Of a stretch of DNA of 64,000 nt, positions 10,049 through 21,497 are shown piece after piece. Below the pieces are notes generated by a model. That model worked only from the letters and a program-made list of their open reading frames with translations. It had not been told where the DNA came from and did not search any database. Numbering within the stretch: position 1 is the first letter of the stretch; each line of letters starts with the position of its first letter. Both the position numbers and the translations under genes were made by a program. Origin of the DNA: Ampelocalamus luodianensis (taxonomy: Eukaryota > Streptophyta > Magnoliopsida > Poales > Poaceae); contig CM070640.1 of the NCBI GenBank assembly GCA_036346255.1, positions 37,691,238 through 37,755,237 of the forward strand. The letters run 5' to 3'.

Positions 10049-13000
10049 ATGGTGGGGGCTCGCCGGAGCTCCGCCGGTGACCGCGGCAGGGGCAGGGGTA
10101 GGGCCGGCGGGAAGCGCCCGTCGTCGTCATCCCCCTTGTCGTCCCCGTCCTCCGCCTCTCCCACCAAGCGCCCCAAGGTGAGCTCGAGCTCCACCCCCCG
10201 CGAGAATTCCGTCTCGATTTGGATGTTTCGGACTGATCTAACGCTAGCTTCGCAGGCGGATGCGGAGACGTCCGCGCCCGAGGCGGCGGCGGCGGGGACG
10301 AGCTCGAGGCCGGCGGAGGCGGCTTGTGGAGGTGATGCTTTTGGTGCGCTGTTGGGCTCTAGGGTTTGGTGGGATTGGGGCGGAGGTTTTACGGCTTTGG
10401 ATGCTTTGGTGCAGATGGAGAAGCGGGGAAGGCGGAGGCGGCGACCGTGCCGAAGGTGCATCCGGCGGTGGCGGCGGAGGGCTGCAGGTGGATGCGGTCG
10501 CGGCGGGGGCCGTGGGCAAAGCTGCTGTCGCAGCACTCGCAGGTGCGTGAATAATGGGGTTGACTTTGTGATTATCCATTCTTGTCAAGATTCCATCTTG
10601 TGCTCGTTGGGAGCGAAATCTCGGTTTCTTGACGGTTCTTGGCGTTCCGTGATCTCAATCTCCACCATTTTAGAGCTTGCTTGCATCGGTTCTTGATGGT
10701 TCTACACCTCTTGGTGTACGATTATTTTTGCATTTCTACCATTTTAGAGCTTGCTTGCATCAAGTGCACCGGTTCTTGATGGCAAAACAACGTAGCACCT
10801 GTACACCAGGTCTTCAAGAGTGGCGGTTCTTGGTGTTGGGCTGGCTGATGGTCTTCAAGGTTTCTGTCATCTATGTAGCTTCCTGTAGTTTACTTTCTTG
10901 GTGGCTTTGGTTTGGTAGTTGCGTTGGATATTAGCATTTATGCCATTTTAGAGCTTAAGGGGCATGCTAGTCTACTGGGAAGGTTTGGTTCTTTAGGAAC
11001 ATTACAAGTTACTTTCTTTACCACTTTGATCATGTCTCTAGCATTGTGAGTCTCCACTTCAGTGATTTGCTGAGACATGTTTATGTTATTTCTAAGAGAA
11101 GCAACTCTCGAATGTGATTTCTTTGCATATTGCTTTGGTCATAGGAATAGTAAAAGTAAGAAAACTCGTTGTTCTTGATGATTGTGGTTTGGATATGAAA
11201 GTATTCATTGGTCGTTTGTCTTTCTGTGCGTCACTAAGAATTTTGAGGAAATGAGGATGTTATGAGTCCTTGATGTATTGTTGGGGCACTTTTTTGGGAA
11301 CCTAATGGTTTTTAGGACTTGGCCTGGTTGAATTTTTAAAAACCAGGGTTTCTGTTTCCGAATAAAGCACTCATATAAGGTTGAAGTGTTAGTGAACTTT
11401 TAATGGAGTTTTTCTCAGTTTGAAGAGAGTTGCAAGCCATTCTCTGTAGTTTTACAAAATTTTGGTCTTATTTAACATCCTGATAGGATCTTTCAGCATT
11501 TCAAATGTGAAAGAACTTGTCGGTGCGACATGTGGTGACTCTCATGCATTTCTTCTTTATGATCATCTGGTGATAATGCATGAATCGCCTTAACTACTAC
11601 CTAACATCAAACATTTGTGATTGCAGACTCCTCATCGTCCTATCAGTGCCAGTCAATTTTCTGTTGGCAGTAGCAAAAACTGTGACATATGTTTGGAAAA
11701 CCAATCTGTTAGCAAAATTCTATGCAAGTTATGTCACCTTGAGGTACTGGTAACCTTTTTTTATGGTTATGCAATGTTAGAGTGCAGGTATGTTGTTATG
11801 TTTCCTGGCTTCCTGCGTAAACATTGTCTTGTTTTTTCTTCCAGCAAGGAGCGCGCTGTGAGTTAGAAGTCAAAGGCAAAAAGGGTCGGGTATTAGTAAA
11901 TGGGCACAAAATTAGTCCAGGCACCAAATCTCCCCTTACAGGAGGGGATGAAGTTGTTTTCGGTCAATGTGGCGAGCATGCCTATGTATCCTTTTTATCA
12001 TATTTTGTTGTTACACCATACTTTTCCCTTTTCTTTCATCTGCTCTTCCTCTCCTTATATTTGGTTGTTACTAGGTACATAGGTAAAATCTGTCAGATTT
12101 GTTAGTTTGATTTTTTCTTTTAAAAAAACTTGGGAGTGATCCTTAACCTGCTGGTAGATTTTTCAGCATCCTTTAAATGATAATATAGTTACTAAAGCAG
12201 TGCCAATCTCTGCTCTTGCCCTTTTAGAGCCTCCGGTGGCTACTGTCAAGAGTATTCAATTAGAAAACAGAACAGGTGACAATTCAGCTGTTGCTGGGAC
12301 CGCGATATTAGCATCTGTGTCTAATCATTTGAAGGACATATCAGCAGTACCTACTGCATCAGCTGCAGAGAATAACCAAAGAGTAGCACGGTCAATAGTG
12401 TCACTTGCATCTGGTAAGTCAGAAAGCTGGGGCATCAGCCCTGATAAGGAATTTGAGAATGGCGAAAACACTAATATGCTTCATTCTAATATCGACAACC
12501 CTCCTCCAGATATCACTACCAACGACACCAGTCAGCATAACATTGGATCTGATCCTCATGTTGCTACAGATATCGGTAAGTTTACCACTCATAACATAAG
12601 GGTAGTTCTGAGATTGTAGGATCAATCATCTGAGGTTGACTTGACTGGTGATCTTTTTGAAGCTCTTGAAGATCAGAGGGATTGCATCAGGGATCTTAAT
12701 CCCTCAGACACTATACCTCCACACGGATGTCAAACCTTTAAGGATGAGCTGAAACAAGGAATTCTTAGCCCAAATGATATTGAAGTCACTCTTGAGAATT
12801 TCCCGTATTATCTCAGGCAATATTCTGCTTCTGGATTAATGTTTAGAGGATTTGTTTCAACAGCTATCCATTATTTCTGATTATTCATCTGTCCTCATAT
12901 CATGCAGTGAGAATACAAAGAATGTACTTTTATCACCTGCATCCATACACATGGAAAAGAAGTTCACCAAAAACTTGTCAGGAATTTCGTCTGTAAACCA

Positions 13001-16000
13001 AAGAATTTTATTATCTGGTCCTCCAGGTAATTTTCACCATTTGTTTGTTTCATTGAGATAAACCAAGGTCCTGGAGATGTGCTAATGTACTGCCTGCTTC
13101 GCAATTTCCTGATGCTTGCTTTTCTATACTTATCTAACTATTTTGCACAAACATGCTTCTAGGGTCTGAAATTTATCAGGAAACATTGATAAAGGCCCTT
13201 GCAAAGCACTTTGGTGCTAGACTTCTCATGGTTGATTCTCTTCTGCTGCCTGGTGTAAGTTTTCCATGAGTGCTATACTACTGAATATCAATCTAAACAT
13301 ACTCCAAACTTCTATTCAAGTGCTGAATATCTCAACTGAAATTTATGCATTATTTATTGAAACAAAATTCTATTCAGACACCTTCCAAGGTTCCAGAATC
13401 CCTGAAGGATGTCAGTAGGGCTGGCAAGTCAGGAGATCAGTCAGGTGTCGAGAAGTTGGCAATTATTCACAGCCATCATTCTTCCTTACGGACCATACCT
13501 GATGCACCGACTTCTAGTGCAGAAGCTGATATTGTGGGGACATCATTTCCTTATTCTGCATCTTTAGTACCCAATCAGGATTCATCAATGGCAACATCCA
13601 AGAAACACTTTTTTAGAGAAGGTTTTCGGCACTCTTTTGATTTAATTCTGTTCAGTTAAAATGTTATCATAACCTTTATTTGAGCCTTAATATCTTTTTC
13701 CTTGCGCAGGGGATAGGGTAAGATATATTGGTCAAATTCAGCGATCACCCTTAGGCACACCGAGGTATCTTTGTTGATAGCTTTGTGTTTCTGTTTCATT
13801 TTGACCTAACATTTTCCGCATCTTAGATCTCTGTTGATTTTTGTGATTTTTCAATCATTTTTTTGTTATATGGGTTCTGAAGTGGGTTTATATATCACCT
13901 AGACAACAAATCCGATGTTCCTTGTGTCCTTGAGCTTTGACATACTCAAAATCAAGTCTCTTTTGAACCTTTTATAATCAGTGAAAAGAACACATAAGAC
14001 AATATATGAATAACATTTCGGAACTCATCATACACGGAGGAGTTTAAGTTGACTAAATGTGTTTTGTGTGTATGCACTTTGTGCACTTATATGTCATGCA
14101 CTCAAATCTACATTATAGTGTACTCGATCTTTTTAGACAAAATCTCCTTGTGGTGATCACATGATTATGTTGTTAATAAAATACTATCCTTCGACATTAT
14201 ACATTGATAAATTGTTTGGTTGATTAATGATTTGCAGGGGGCCGACTAATGATTATCGGGGCAGAGTGATGCTTGCCTTTGAAACCAATAGGTCCTCTAA
14301 AGTTGGAGTTAGATTTGACAAGCAGATCCCTGATGGTAATGATCTTGGAGGTTTGTGTGACGAAGATCATGGCTTCTTTTGCCCTGGTTAGTCCAAACGT
14401 CTGATGCAATCGATATTTTGGTTACCTACTGATGCTCCTTTGGTCTTATTTAGTATTCACTGTTTGGCATTTCTACAGCTGCTGAACTTCGTGCAGACTC
14501 TTCTGGTTGTGAAGAAGTTGAGAACCTTACTATAGACGAGTTAATTGAGGTATGGCTGTTTTAGGTGATCAGAGTTGCTGAAATTTTAATCTTTATGGCT
14601 GTTTTAGGTGATCAGAGTTGCTGAAATTTTAATCTTTTACTGCCTGCAACAATATGGTTTTCATTGCCTTTCAGGTCATTTCAGAAGAAAGCAAAAGTAG
14701 CACTTTGATTGTGTTACTTAAGGATGTAGAGAAATCATTCACCGGCAATACAGACTGGCATGCATCTCTAAGGAGCGAACTTCCACCTGGTGTTCTGATA
14801 TTTGGATCCCACACTCAGACAGAAAGCAACAAAGATAAGGTATGCTACATATTCTTTAGGAAATAAAATGAACTTTGTAGCACAAGGGTTAAGATGCCAT
14901 GGGTACTTTGGCATGTTTGAGGTACAATTGGAGAGAGTGCTTAGATAGTTTGAAGCCCCTATAGTCGAAAAAAGATTGAATCAAGAATAAAACCTAGGAT
15001 AACCCAGGTCACTCAGACTAGCTGAAGTAGAACAAACACAACCTAGGTGGTTTGAGTAACCTTTGGACAGCTTTCTTTCTTTCTGTTGAATGTATGTTAA
15101 CAGAGTGCTCTTGACTGTTTTGTAGTCACGTTCTGGAGGATTTTCTTTACCAAGGCTTGCTAGTGGCAGCCAGACACTATTTGACATTTTCTCGGTAAAA
15201 CTTTCATCCTTCTTTACATTATTATTTTTTCTAGCTGTATAAAGATGCATGATGTAGAATACTTAAGAGCATCTCTAACGTATTCTTGAAAAATGCAGGA
15301 TCCATTGGGAAGTAGGTTGCATGAAAGAAACAAAGATGCTACAAAGTCAATGAAGCATCTAGATAAGCTTTTCCCTAATAAAATTTCCATTGGACTTCCA
15401 CAGGTAATGTCATCCCTTACCACTTTTCTTACCCATTATGCTTGTAGATAGTACCAGGGATTAAAATCCGCCAGAACCAAACTCTAGGAGGATCCGAAGC
15501 GAAAACCGAACTACAACGTCCGGTTTAGCGAATTCAAAATTCAAATTTTGATTTTTGGACGAATTTTAAGCGAATTCGATCGAATTTCATCCGAAAACCG
15601 GATTTCCGTGTCGGCGATTACCGCTCTCGCCACCAACGGAAACATGCCGGTAACGGTTACGTGATCCTTGGATAGTACTTTGTCTAACCTAGAAATTCTT
15701 TTTTATTTTTTTTCACAGAATGAAGCACAGCTATCACGTTTGAAGCAACAACTAGAATGTGATGCTGAAACCCTTAAAGCTAAAGCCAATGTTCTTAATA
15801 TTCGTAAGGTAAGCTGTAAACAAGGCATTCTTTGACAGGAATGTTCTATTGGGTCCAAGGATCAAAGAACCGTTACCGGACACAATCCCGTTCGGAGCCC
15901 GGTAACGGTTCCCGGCCGGTTACCGACCGGTAACCAGAGATCCCGGTGGAAAACCGGATGAATTTCGTCCAAATAAATTTGAATTTGAGATGTTTCCGTC

Positions 16001-19000
16001 GCAATTTTGAATTTGAATTTGAATCTAAAGGATTCCGGCCGGGATTTTGAATCTCAGACCCCACCGGGAAGTCCAGTAACCGCCGGTGGCGGTTACCGAC
16101 CGATTTTTTGTTCCCTGATTGGGTCACTAAATTTATCATGTAGGATTGTTTGCTCGAGGAACTTATTGCATGGTTTCACTCTTAACTTGCCATCTGAATG
16201 TGATAGCTTATGTGTATCGTGCCCGTTACACAAAAATAATTATGAATAGAACTTCATGATACTGTACTCGAGTAATATATTGCTTTTACCAATTTGCATG
16301 GTTTATGTCCTTAAAAAAGTTATTTCCTTCTTGTAATCAATGTTTTAAAATATCCTTGTGGATACCACTTCTAAATGTGGAACAATACTTGCTAGAATGC
16401 TATCCTGTGATACCTTTTATGATCATGTTTTCCACTGTTCTTTTCATCCCTAATCAGAACTGTGAACTTTGTGAGTGGTACCTTCGGCAATGATATGATT
16501 GTTACATTATTCTATCAATGTAGTTTCTGACCCGCAGTGGAATTGAATGCAATGACCTTGAAGAATTACACATCAAGGACCAATTACTGACTAATGATAG
16601 TAAGTTGTTACTTTCCATTGTTGGTCATGGAACAATTATTAATATTTCTTTTCAATAATAAACATATTTACTTAAAGCTTGATTTTCCTATTTATTTCAG
16701 ATGTGGATAAGATTGTTGGTTATGCTCTTAGTTATCACCTTCAGCACAATAAACCCAACGCATCCAAGGATGCCAGAGTTGTACTTTCGAGTGAAAGGTG
16801 AAAAAAGATGATGCTAATGTTTTGCGACACTTTAAAATAAACTTTCAATCAGTATTCTCTGTGGAATGCTAAGTTAGTGTTGTGGATACAGCCTCAAGCG
16901 TGGACTCAGCATAGTACAGAACACGCACAGTGATAACAAGAGCTCAAAGAAGAAAGCACTGAAGGTACCACCCACCCCCACCCCCACCACAGCTGTAAGT
17001 ACCTGATGGCTAAATTCATGCAAGTTGGTTTTTTTCTTTTCAGGATGTGGTTACGGAGAACGAGTTTGAGAAAAAACTTCTGTCAGATATTATCACACCT
17101 AATGATATTGGAGTTACCTTTGACGACATTGGAGCCCTGGAGAATGTAAAAGAAACATTAAAGGAATTGGTTATGGTCCCTCTACAAAGACCTGAATTGT
17201 TCTGCAAAGGGCAGCTAATAAAGGTACTCGTGTAAATTCTATAAGGCGAATTGGACTCAATATATTGCATTTAAGCATGCTGTTAGATTTTGTCAAATGT
17301 AGGTTCAACCAGGGAAAGAAAAAACGTCCGGTTACCGGGATTTTAAAACCCGGCTGGTTTTTCCCCGGTTTAGCAAATTCAAATTTCAGTTTTCAAATTT
17401 CGGCCGGTTTTTAAGCAAATTCAAATTTCAGTTTGCAAATTCCAACCGGTTTTTTTCCGGGATTTCCGGTTACCGGCCGGTAACGGAGAATGGGCGACGG
17501 CTGGGATTTCCTTCGGTACCGTTTTTTTTTTTTTTTTTTTTTTTTTTATTTATGAAAACAGTAGGAAAGACTCCTACTGCAACCGGTACCGGGTTTTCTA
17601 TCCTTGGGTTCAACCATGCGAGTTAAGATTCATGGTGAAAAGAATGATCCCATACACCTGAACATATGCGACATTTTTTATTAATTATCCAGTTTTCGTT
17701 TATCCTTCAGCATATATGTGACTGTGACTTATAAGAATTTTCATCTATTCAATTTGACGATGTCATAACAAAACATAGAAAATCTCATTCTAAATGTATA
17801 AAAGTGTATCCAAATATTGTTTATTAAAACAGACACATGTTATCCTTAAATGTTCAAATTACAATTATAAATTTGGTTTCCTTCCAAAAAGATTCATGTT
17901 TGTGATTACATTATTAGACAAAAAAAGAGATACAGAATTGTCATGATTTGCTCACTAATATAACTGCAGTAACTAGGAGTGGTGCTCTAAATACTTTCCA
18001 ATTCGTTTCTATTTATATTTTTTTGCTGTGAGATTTTTTAATATCTGAAGTCCTGAACTATGCTGGCTGTCACTTGTGCTGCTGTATGTACCGCTAGACA
18101 CCCTGCATGGAAAAAAACTGTTCTAAAGGTTGATATGTCAGTCACTGTATTATGATGTCTGTTAGCTAGCAGTTTTATTTGGTTACGTTGAAATCTTGGG
18201 AGTGACACCAATCCATTTCTTTGTGGCAGCCTTCGAAGGGAATATTGCTCTTTGGGCCTCCTGGCACAGGTAAAACAATGCTTGCAAAAGCAGTAGCTAC
18301 TGAAGCAGGTGCAAACTTTATCAACATATCAATGTCCAGCATTATGTCAAAGGTACTGTTCAACCAAAATAACAATTAGTTGAGTGCTACTTTTGTGTGC
18401 TTTCCTGTTAAATCTGGTGCAATATTCATCTTTTTTTTTTCAGTGGTTTGGGGAAGGAGAGAAATGCGTAAAGGCCCTTTTCTCTTTGGCTAGTAAAATA
18501 TCTCCTGCTGTATTATTCGTTGATGAGGTGCGCAAGCAAATGGATTCTTTTATCATTATTTACTTTTTTTTCTTGTTTGAATGTGCTGTGCACTTGTGCT
18601 TACATGTGTGACTTTTTTAACAGGTTGACAGTATGCTAGGAAAGAGAGAAAATCCAGGAGAGCATGAAGCCATGCGCAAGATGAAAAATGAATTTATGGT
18701 GAATTGGGATGGGTTGCGTACCAAAGATAAAGAACGTGTATTGGTTCTTGGAGCCACAAATAGACCTTTTGACCTCGATGAGGCTGTCATTCGAAGGTTC
18801 CCTCGCAGGTACCTTCTACAGTCTCCTGAACTTGACAGGTTTAGGTCTGCTAATGAACTCTTGGGCACTGATTCTTATTGGCAGATTAATGGTGAACTTA
18901 CCTGATGCATCAAATAGAGAGAATATTTTGAAAGTGATACTGTCCGAAGAAGTGTTGGCACCAGATGTGGATCTTGAGTCAATTGCCAAGATGACCGATG

Positions 19001-19181
19001 GGTATTCAGGAAGTGACTTGAAGGTATGTTGATGTTGGTGTGCGTTTCCTATACTAATCAGCAATGAGAAGGAATCGGCAACTTCTCATTGAGTTTCCTT
19101 TTCCCCCAGAATCTTTGTGTAACCGCAGCACAATGCCCCATTCGTGAAATCATGGAGAAGGAAAAAGAGGTCCGCGCAGAA

Positions 19182-19225
<44 letters not shown>

Positions 19226-19608
19226 TGTGTGTGCGTGCGTGTGTGTGTGTGTGTGTGTCTAAAGTCCCACCTTTTTGTACAGGAGAAGAGTTTAGCTAGA
19301 GCTGAAGGTAGGCCTGAGCCTCCATTGTATGGAAGTGAGGGCATTCGCCCTCTTAGAATGGGTGACTTCAAATTTGCACATGAGCAGGTGAGGGCATAGT
19401 GCAGTACTTATTTAAAAACCTTGCTAACTCCTCGGTACTAGGATTTTTAACTGCTTATTGAGCAGATGATAAACAGTTGCATGATTTACTGTAGGTGTGT
19501 GCTAGCATATCATCTGACTCAAGAAACATGAGTGAACTTATCCAGTGGAACGACCTGTATGGCGAAGGTGGGTCGAGGAAGAAGAAAGCACTGAGCTACT
19601 TCATGTAG
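10049..19608 (+). CDS. FHA and AAA-ATPase domain protein (plant spastin/Msp1-like AAA family)
   Basis: Probable ATP-driven remodelling or unfolding enzyme; the substrate is unknown. Exons: 10049-10177, 10256-10331, 10415-10542, 11627-11743, 11845-11985, 12158-12575, (12620 or 12663)-12816, 12908-13026, 13163-13254, 13378-13621, 13710-13764, 14238-14386, 14479-14549, 14675-14839, 15126-15194, 15299-15403, 15719-15808, 16524-16599, 16701-16797, 16892-16964, 17044-17223, 18230-18352, 18444-18527, 18624-18808, 18885-19023, 19110-19169, 19283-19387, 19495-19608. The phases agree at every joint except 6/7. The N-terminus is Ser/Arg-rich, with K-R-P-K as a possible nuclear signal. An FHA-like fold occupies residues about 112-205. 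The AAA module is C-terminal: Walker A G-P-P-G-T-G-K-T near residue 940, Walker B L-F-V-D-E near 1000, then N-R-P-F-D and R-R-F-P-R-R, ending L-S-Y-F-M. Total is about 1,190 residues, as in the Arabidopsis relatives At1g02890/At4g02480. Intron 7 has a GC donor (12817). Confidence 0.93.
12576..12662 (+). other. Unresolved exon 6/7 joint in the FHA-AAA gene
   Basis: Exon 6 is open to a good donor (GTAAG at 12576) in phase 1. The next conserved coding block resumes in the same frame from 12620, but the natural acceptor (TTGTAG at 12619) gives a stop four codons later. The first in-phase acceptor is AG at 12661-12662, which would drop about 14 residues. A one-base assembly error, a minor splice isoform or a weakly damaged allele would all fit. 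Confidence 0.5.
12817..12907 (+). other. GC-AG intron in the FHA-AAA gene
   Basis: Coding sequence ends ...CTCAG at 12816 and resumes at 12908. Only this join restores the conserved L-S-E-N reading. The intron then begins GCAATA and ends CATGCAG. CAG before a GC donor is the context seen in genuine GC-AG introns, which make up about one percent of plant introns. Confidence 0.7.
14551..14636. repeat. 43-bp perfect tandem duplication in intron 13
   Basis: The unit TATGGCTGTTTTAGGTGATC... of 43 bases is present twice without a change, starting one base after the exon 13 donor G. The second copy does not recreate a donor because its first bases are TTATGG. Confidence 0.9.
15455..15670. mobile_element. 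hAT-type MITE, copy 1 (intron 16 of the FHA-AAA gene)
   Basis: 216 bp starting CAGGGATTAAAATCC and ending GTGATCCTTG, so the inverted ends are CAGGGAT / CAAGGAT. Flanked by a perfect 8-bp duplication GATAGTAC (15447-15454, 15671-15678). The interior carries CCGGTTTAG, GAATTCAAA and CCGGTAACGG motifs shared with copies 2-4. The 8-bp duplication and CAGGG-type ends are the hallmark of the hAT superfamily. Confidence 0.9.
15856..16117. mobile_element. hAT-type MITE, copy 2 (intron 17 of the FHA-AAA gene)
   Basis: 262 bp from CAAGGATCAAAGAACC to TTTTTTGTTCCCTG, in inverse orientation to copy 1. Perfect 8-bp duplication ATTGGGTC (15848-15855, 16118-16125). Rich in CCGGTTACCG-type palindromic blocks. 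It lies less than 200 bp from copy 1, separated only by exon 17 and short intron stubs. Confidence 0.9.
17310..17606. mobile_element. hAT-type MITE, copy 3 (intron 21 of the FHA-AAA gene)
   Basis: 297 bp from CAGGGAAAGAAAAAACG to TTTTCTATCCTTG with a perfect 8-bp duplication GGTTCAAC (17302-17309, 17607-17614). It contains a T run of about 28 bases at 17521-17548 that the other copies lack and that accounts for part of its greater length. Confidence 0.9.
19182..19259. repeat. Compound (TC)n(TG)n microsatellite in intron 26
   Basis: A TC run of about 26 bases passes directly into a TG run of about 50 bases interrupted by two GC steps. It lies only about 12 bases after the exon 26 donor. Such tracts vary in length between individuals. 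Confidence 0.95.
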
Positions 19609-20111
19609 GTGGACATAAAACCTCGCCATTTGTACAGTTGCTATACTACCCCTGGGCACGTCATCGCAATTTGGCGCGCCCAAATCAGTCGGGTTTTTCT
19701 CTGCCCCCTTAGGGAGCAGCTGCCTCCGACGCCCCCCTGTAATTAGATTGCCAACCGAAATTTCTTAGTTGATGATTTGAGTCAAGATTGCATCATATGT
19801 TTTGCTGTTCTTACCAAGATCTAGTCATTTGGCTACAGGCCTTGTAACTGTAAATGTAAAAGAAATGATATGGGAACAAGAAAATCACCGTCAGTTGGCT
19901 CATCATAGATGTAGCGGCCATGAAAATAATGATGTGTTGCCACCTCAAGTTGTATGTATTTTGGTGAGGTCCGGCAATTTTTTGAGCTGTATAGTGCCAG
20001 TTGTATGTGACTACATTCTTGTATTCGTTGCTAGTACCCGTGATCTTACACTGTTTCGTGACTCTGTAGCAACCTGAGTTCCGTTGAGATGTTATATATT
20101 CGGTTGGGAGA
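19609..20111 (+). other. 3' UTR and downstream flank of the FHA-AAA gene
   Basis: AT-rich sequence without coding signal follows the stop at 19606-19608. TTGGTGAGG and TTCGTTG motifs are present, but no clear polyadenylation signal could be chosen. The transcript probably ends before the LINE fragment at 20112. Confidence 0.4.
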
Positions 20112-20410
20112 AATAACATGCTCTTGGCGAATGGGATGTCCCATTTTATGCAGAAGAAAAGGTCGGGCAATGCTGTTGCTTTGAAGCTAGATATGAGTAA
20201 AGCATACTATGATAAGTCGAATCGGATTTCTAAATGGCTGCCGTGACACTGCTTTGGGGTAACGAAGAAGCTCGACTGATAACTCAGAGATGCAGTTCAA
20301 GCTGAAGCCTGCATTCAAGCTCTGAAGATGGCCCAAGAGTTGGGTATGGGCGGAGTGCTAGTGGAGACTGGTGATTGCCATCAACCTCAAATCAGCTCTA
20401 TCAAGCGTTC
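20112..20410 (+). pseudogene. LINE (non-LTR retrotransposon) fragment: reverse transcriptase and RNase H remnants
   Basis: The frame at 20112-20215 reads N-N-M-L-L-A-N and then L-K-L-D-M-S-K-A-Y, a signature of plant L1-type reverse transcriptase with its catalytic Asp. After a break, 20293-20400 reads Q-A-E-A-C-I-Q-A-L-K-M-A, as in the RNase H-like domain that ends many plant LINE proteins. Everything between these domains is missing, so the copy is a short deleted remnant. Confidence 0.65.
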
Positions 20411-20429
20411 ATCTGTTATGAACCTAGAT

Positions 20430-20751
20430 TGATGAACACCGATCACCACTGAGCACAAGTACTATGTTGCAATACCAACACGATATACAAGTATTGGGGA
20501 TACACTTTGGAAGATTGGAAGCATAGATTGGGAGGAAGCATTAGTCCGGAGGAAGTAAAGAGTAGAAATCAGAGAAAGAGGTTTGGGGGAGAGAGACGCA
20601 TCAGGAGGAAGACAAGAGCTAAGGCTAAGCCAAAATAATCTTCGGTGCTTTCTCTAGTAGCTATTGCCTAGTCATGGCTCGATTCTCCTCTTGCCACCTG
20701 GTCCACGGCCCACGAACAAAGCCCACTCAAAGCCTAGGCCGGTCTGTGACA
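20430..20751 (-). repeat. 3' LTR of a decayed LTR retrotransposon (minus strand)
   Basis: Read on the minus strand, a purine tract (AAGGAGGGAAGAA, about 20752-20764) is followed by an LTR that starts TGTCACAGACC and ends near TGTTCATCA, about 322 bp. The internal side (20765-21190) has a minus-strand open frame whose last residues run up to the purine tract, as in gypsy elements, but it is too diverged to place in a clade. Confidence 0.55.
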
Positions 20752-21497
20752 TTCTTCCCTCCTTGAAATGCGGCTTGACCCCAAGCCGCTGTAAGTAAAT
20801 GCAGATAGATGAACTCAACATCACCCAGATCTCAGTAAAGATGTTGATATCTCCATGAAACTGCCTAGCATCTTGATGTTGAAGAGGGGCCAGCCAAAGA
20901 GGTGGCATGGGCATTACCATGTCTTCCTTGTCAGAATTCAAAGACAGCACTGGATCAACATTTAGTGAACTATTCCTGTGCTCGATCCAAAGTCGATAGG
21001 GTTCTTGAGGAATGTGGTGACCCTTGAATTTTGTTTAGAATTTCCTCATTGTATCTAACTATGTTTACCTTAGTCAGATACACGACATCTTGAATATGTT
21101 GCAAAGCATCTTTCAAGTGATCACCTTGGATGAGAATATCTTCAACAATATCATAAGGGATCTGACTTCTCTTTGTATGAATCAATAACATCTTAGCTAG
21201 AACTCTTATATTAGATACTTATACATACATTTATGTTTGAGAATAGAGTTGTTATTTCTTCGAATTACTCAGATTCTTATATCTCTAAGCCAAATATTAA
21301 ATCTAAGCCTTTAATTAGGGTTCACCAATTTGAGGGGCAGGTGTTTTTATTTTATTTTATTGATAATTTCTAACATATCTCTCTTTTTCCTTAGCAGCTA
21401 TAAATCACTCCCCATAAGCATTTATTATATAATAAATAGGCCTTCATTGTTTTCTCTAGCCTCGAACCCTCGAGGCAACAACGCCTTCATTGCTTCG
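20752..21497 (-). other. Remnant of LTR-element interior plus AT-rich sequence
   Basis: 20752-21190 is probably the 3' coding end of the element whose LTR lies at 20430-20751, with two short minus-strand frames broken by stops. 21191-21497 is AT-rich with no recognisable content. Confidence 0.35.

Noticed and set aside
9760..10536. 258-codon minus-strand open frame
   Set aside because: It overlaps exons 1-3 of the FHA-AAA gene in antisense; it stays open because of high GC, and its proline/arginine runs match no family.
10331..10696. Open + strand frame continuing past exon 2 of the FHA-AAA gene
   Set aside because: Good donor sites, correct phases and the family alignment place introns here; the open frame is a by-product of GC content.
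19182..19259. TC/TG tract considered as a regulatory element
   Set aside because: A plain compound microsatellite in an intron; nothing else supports a role.
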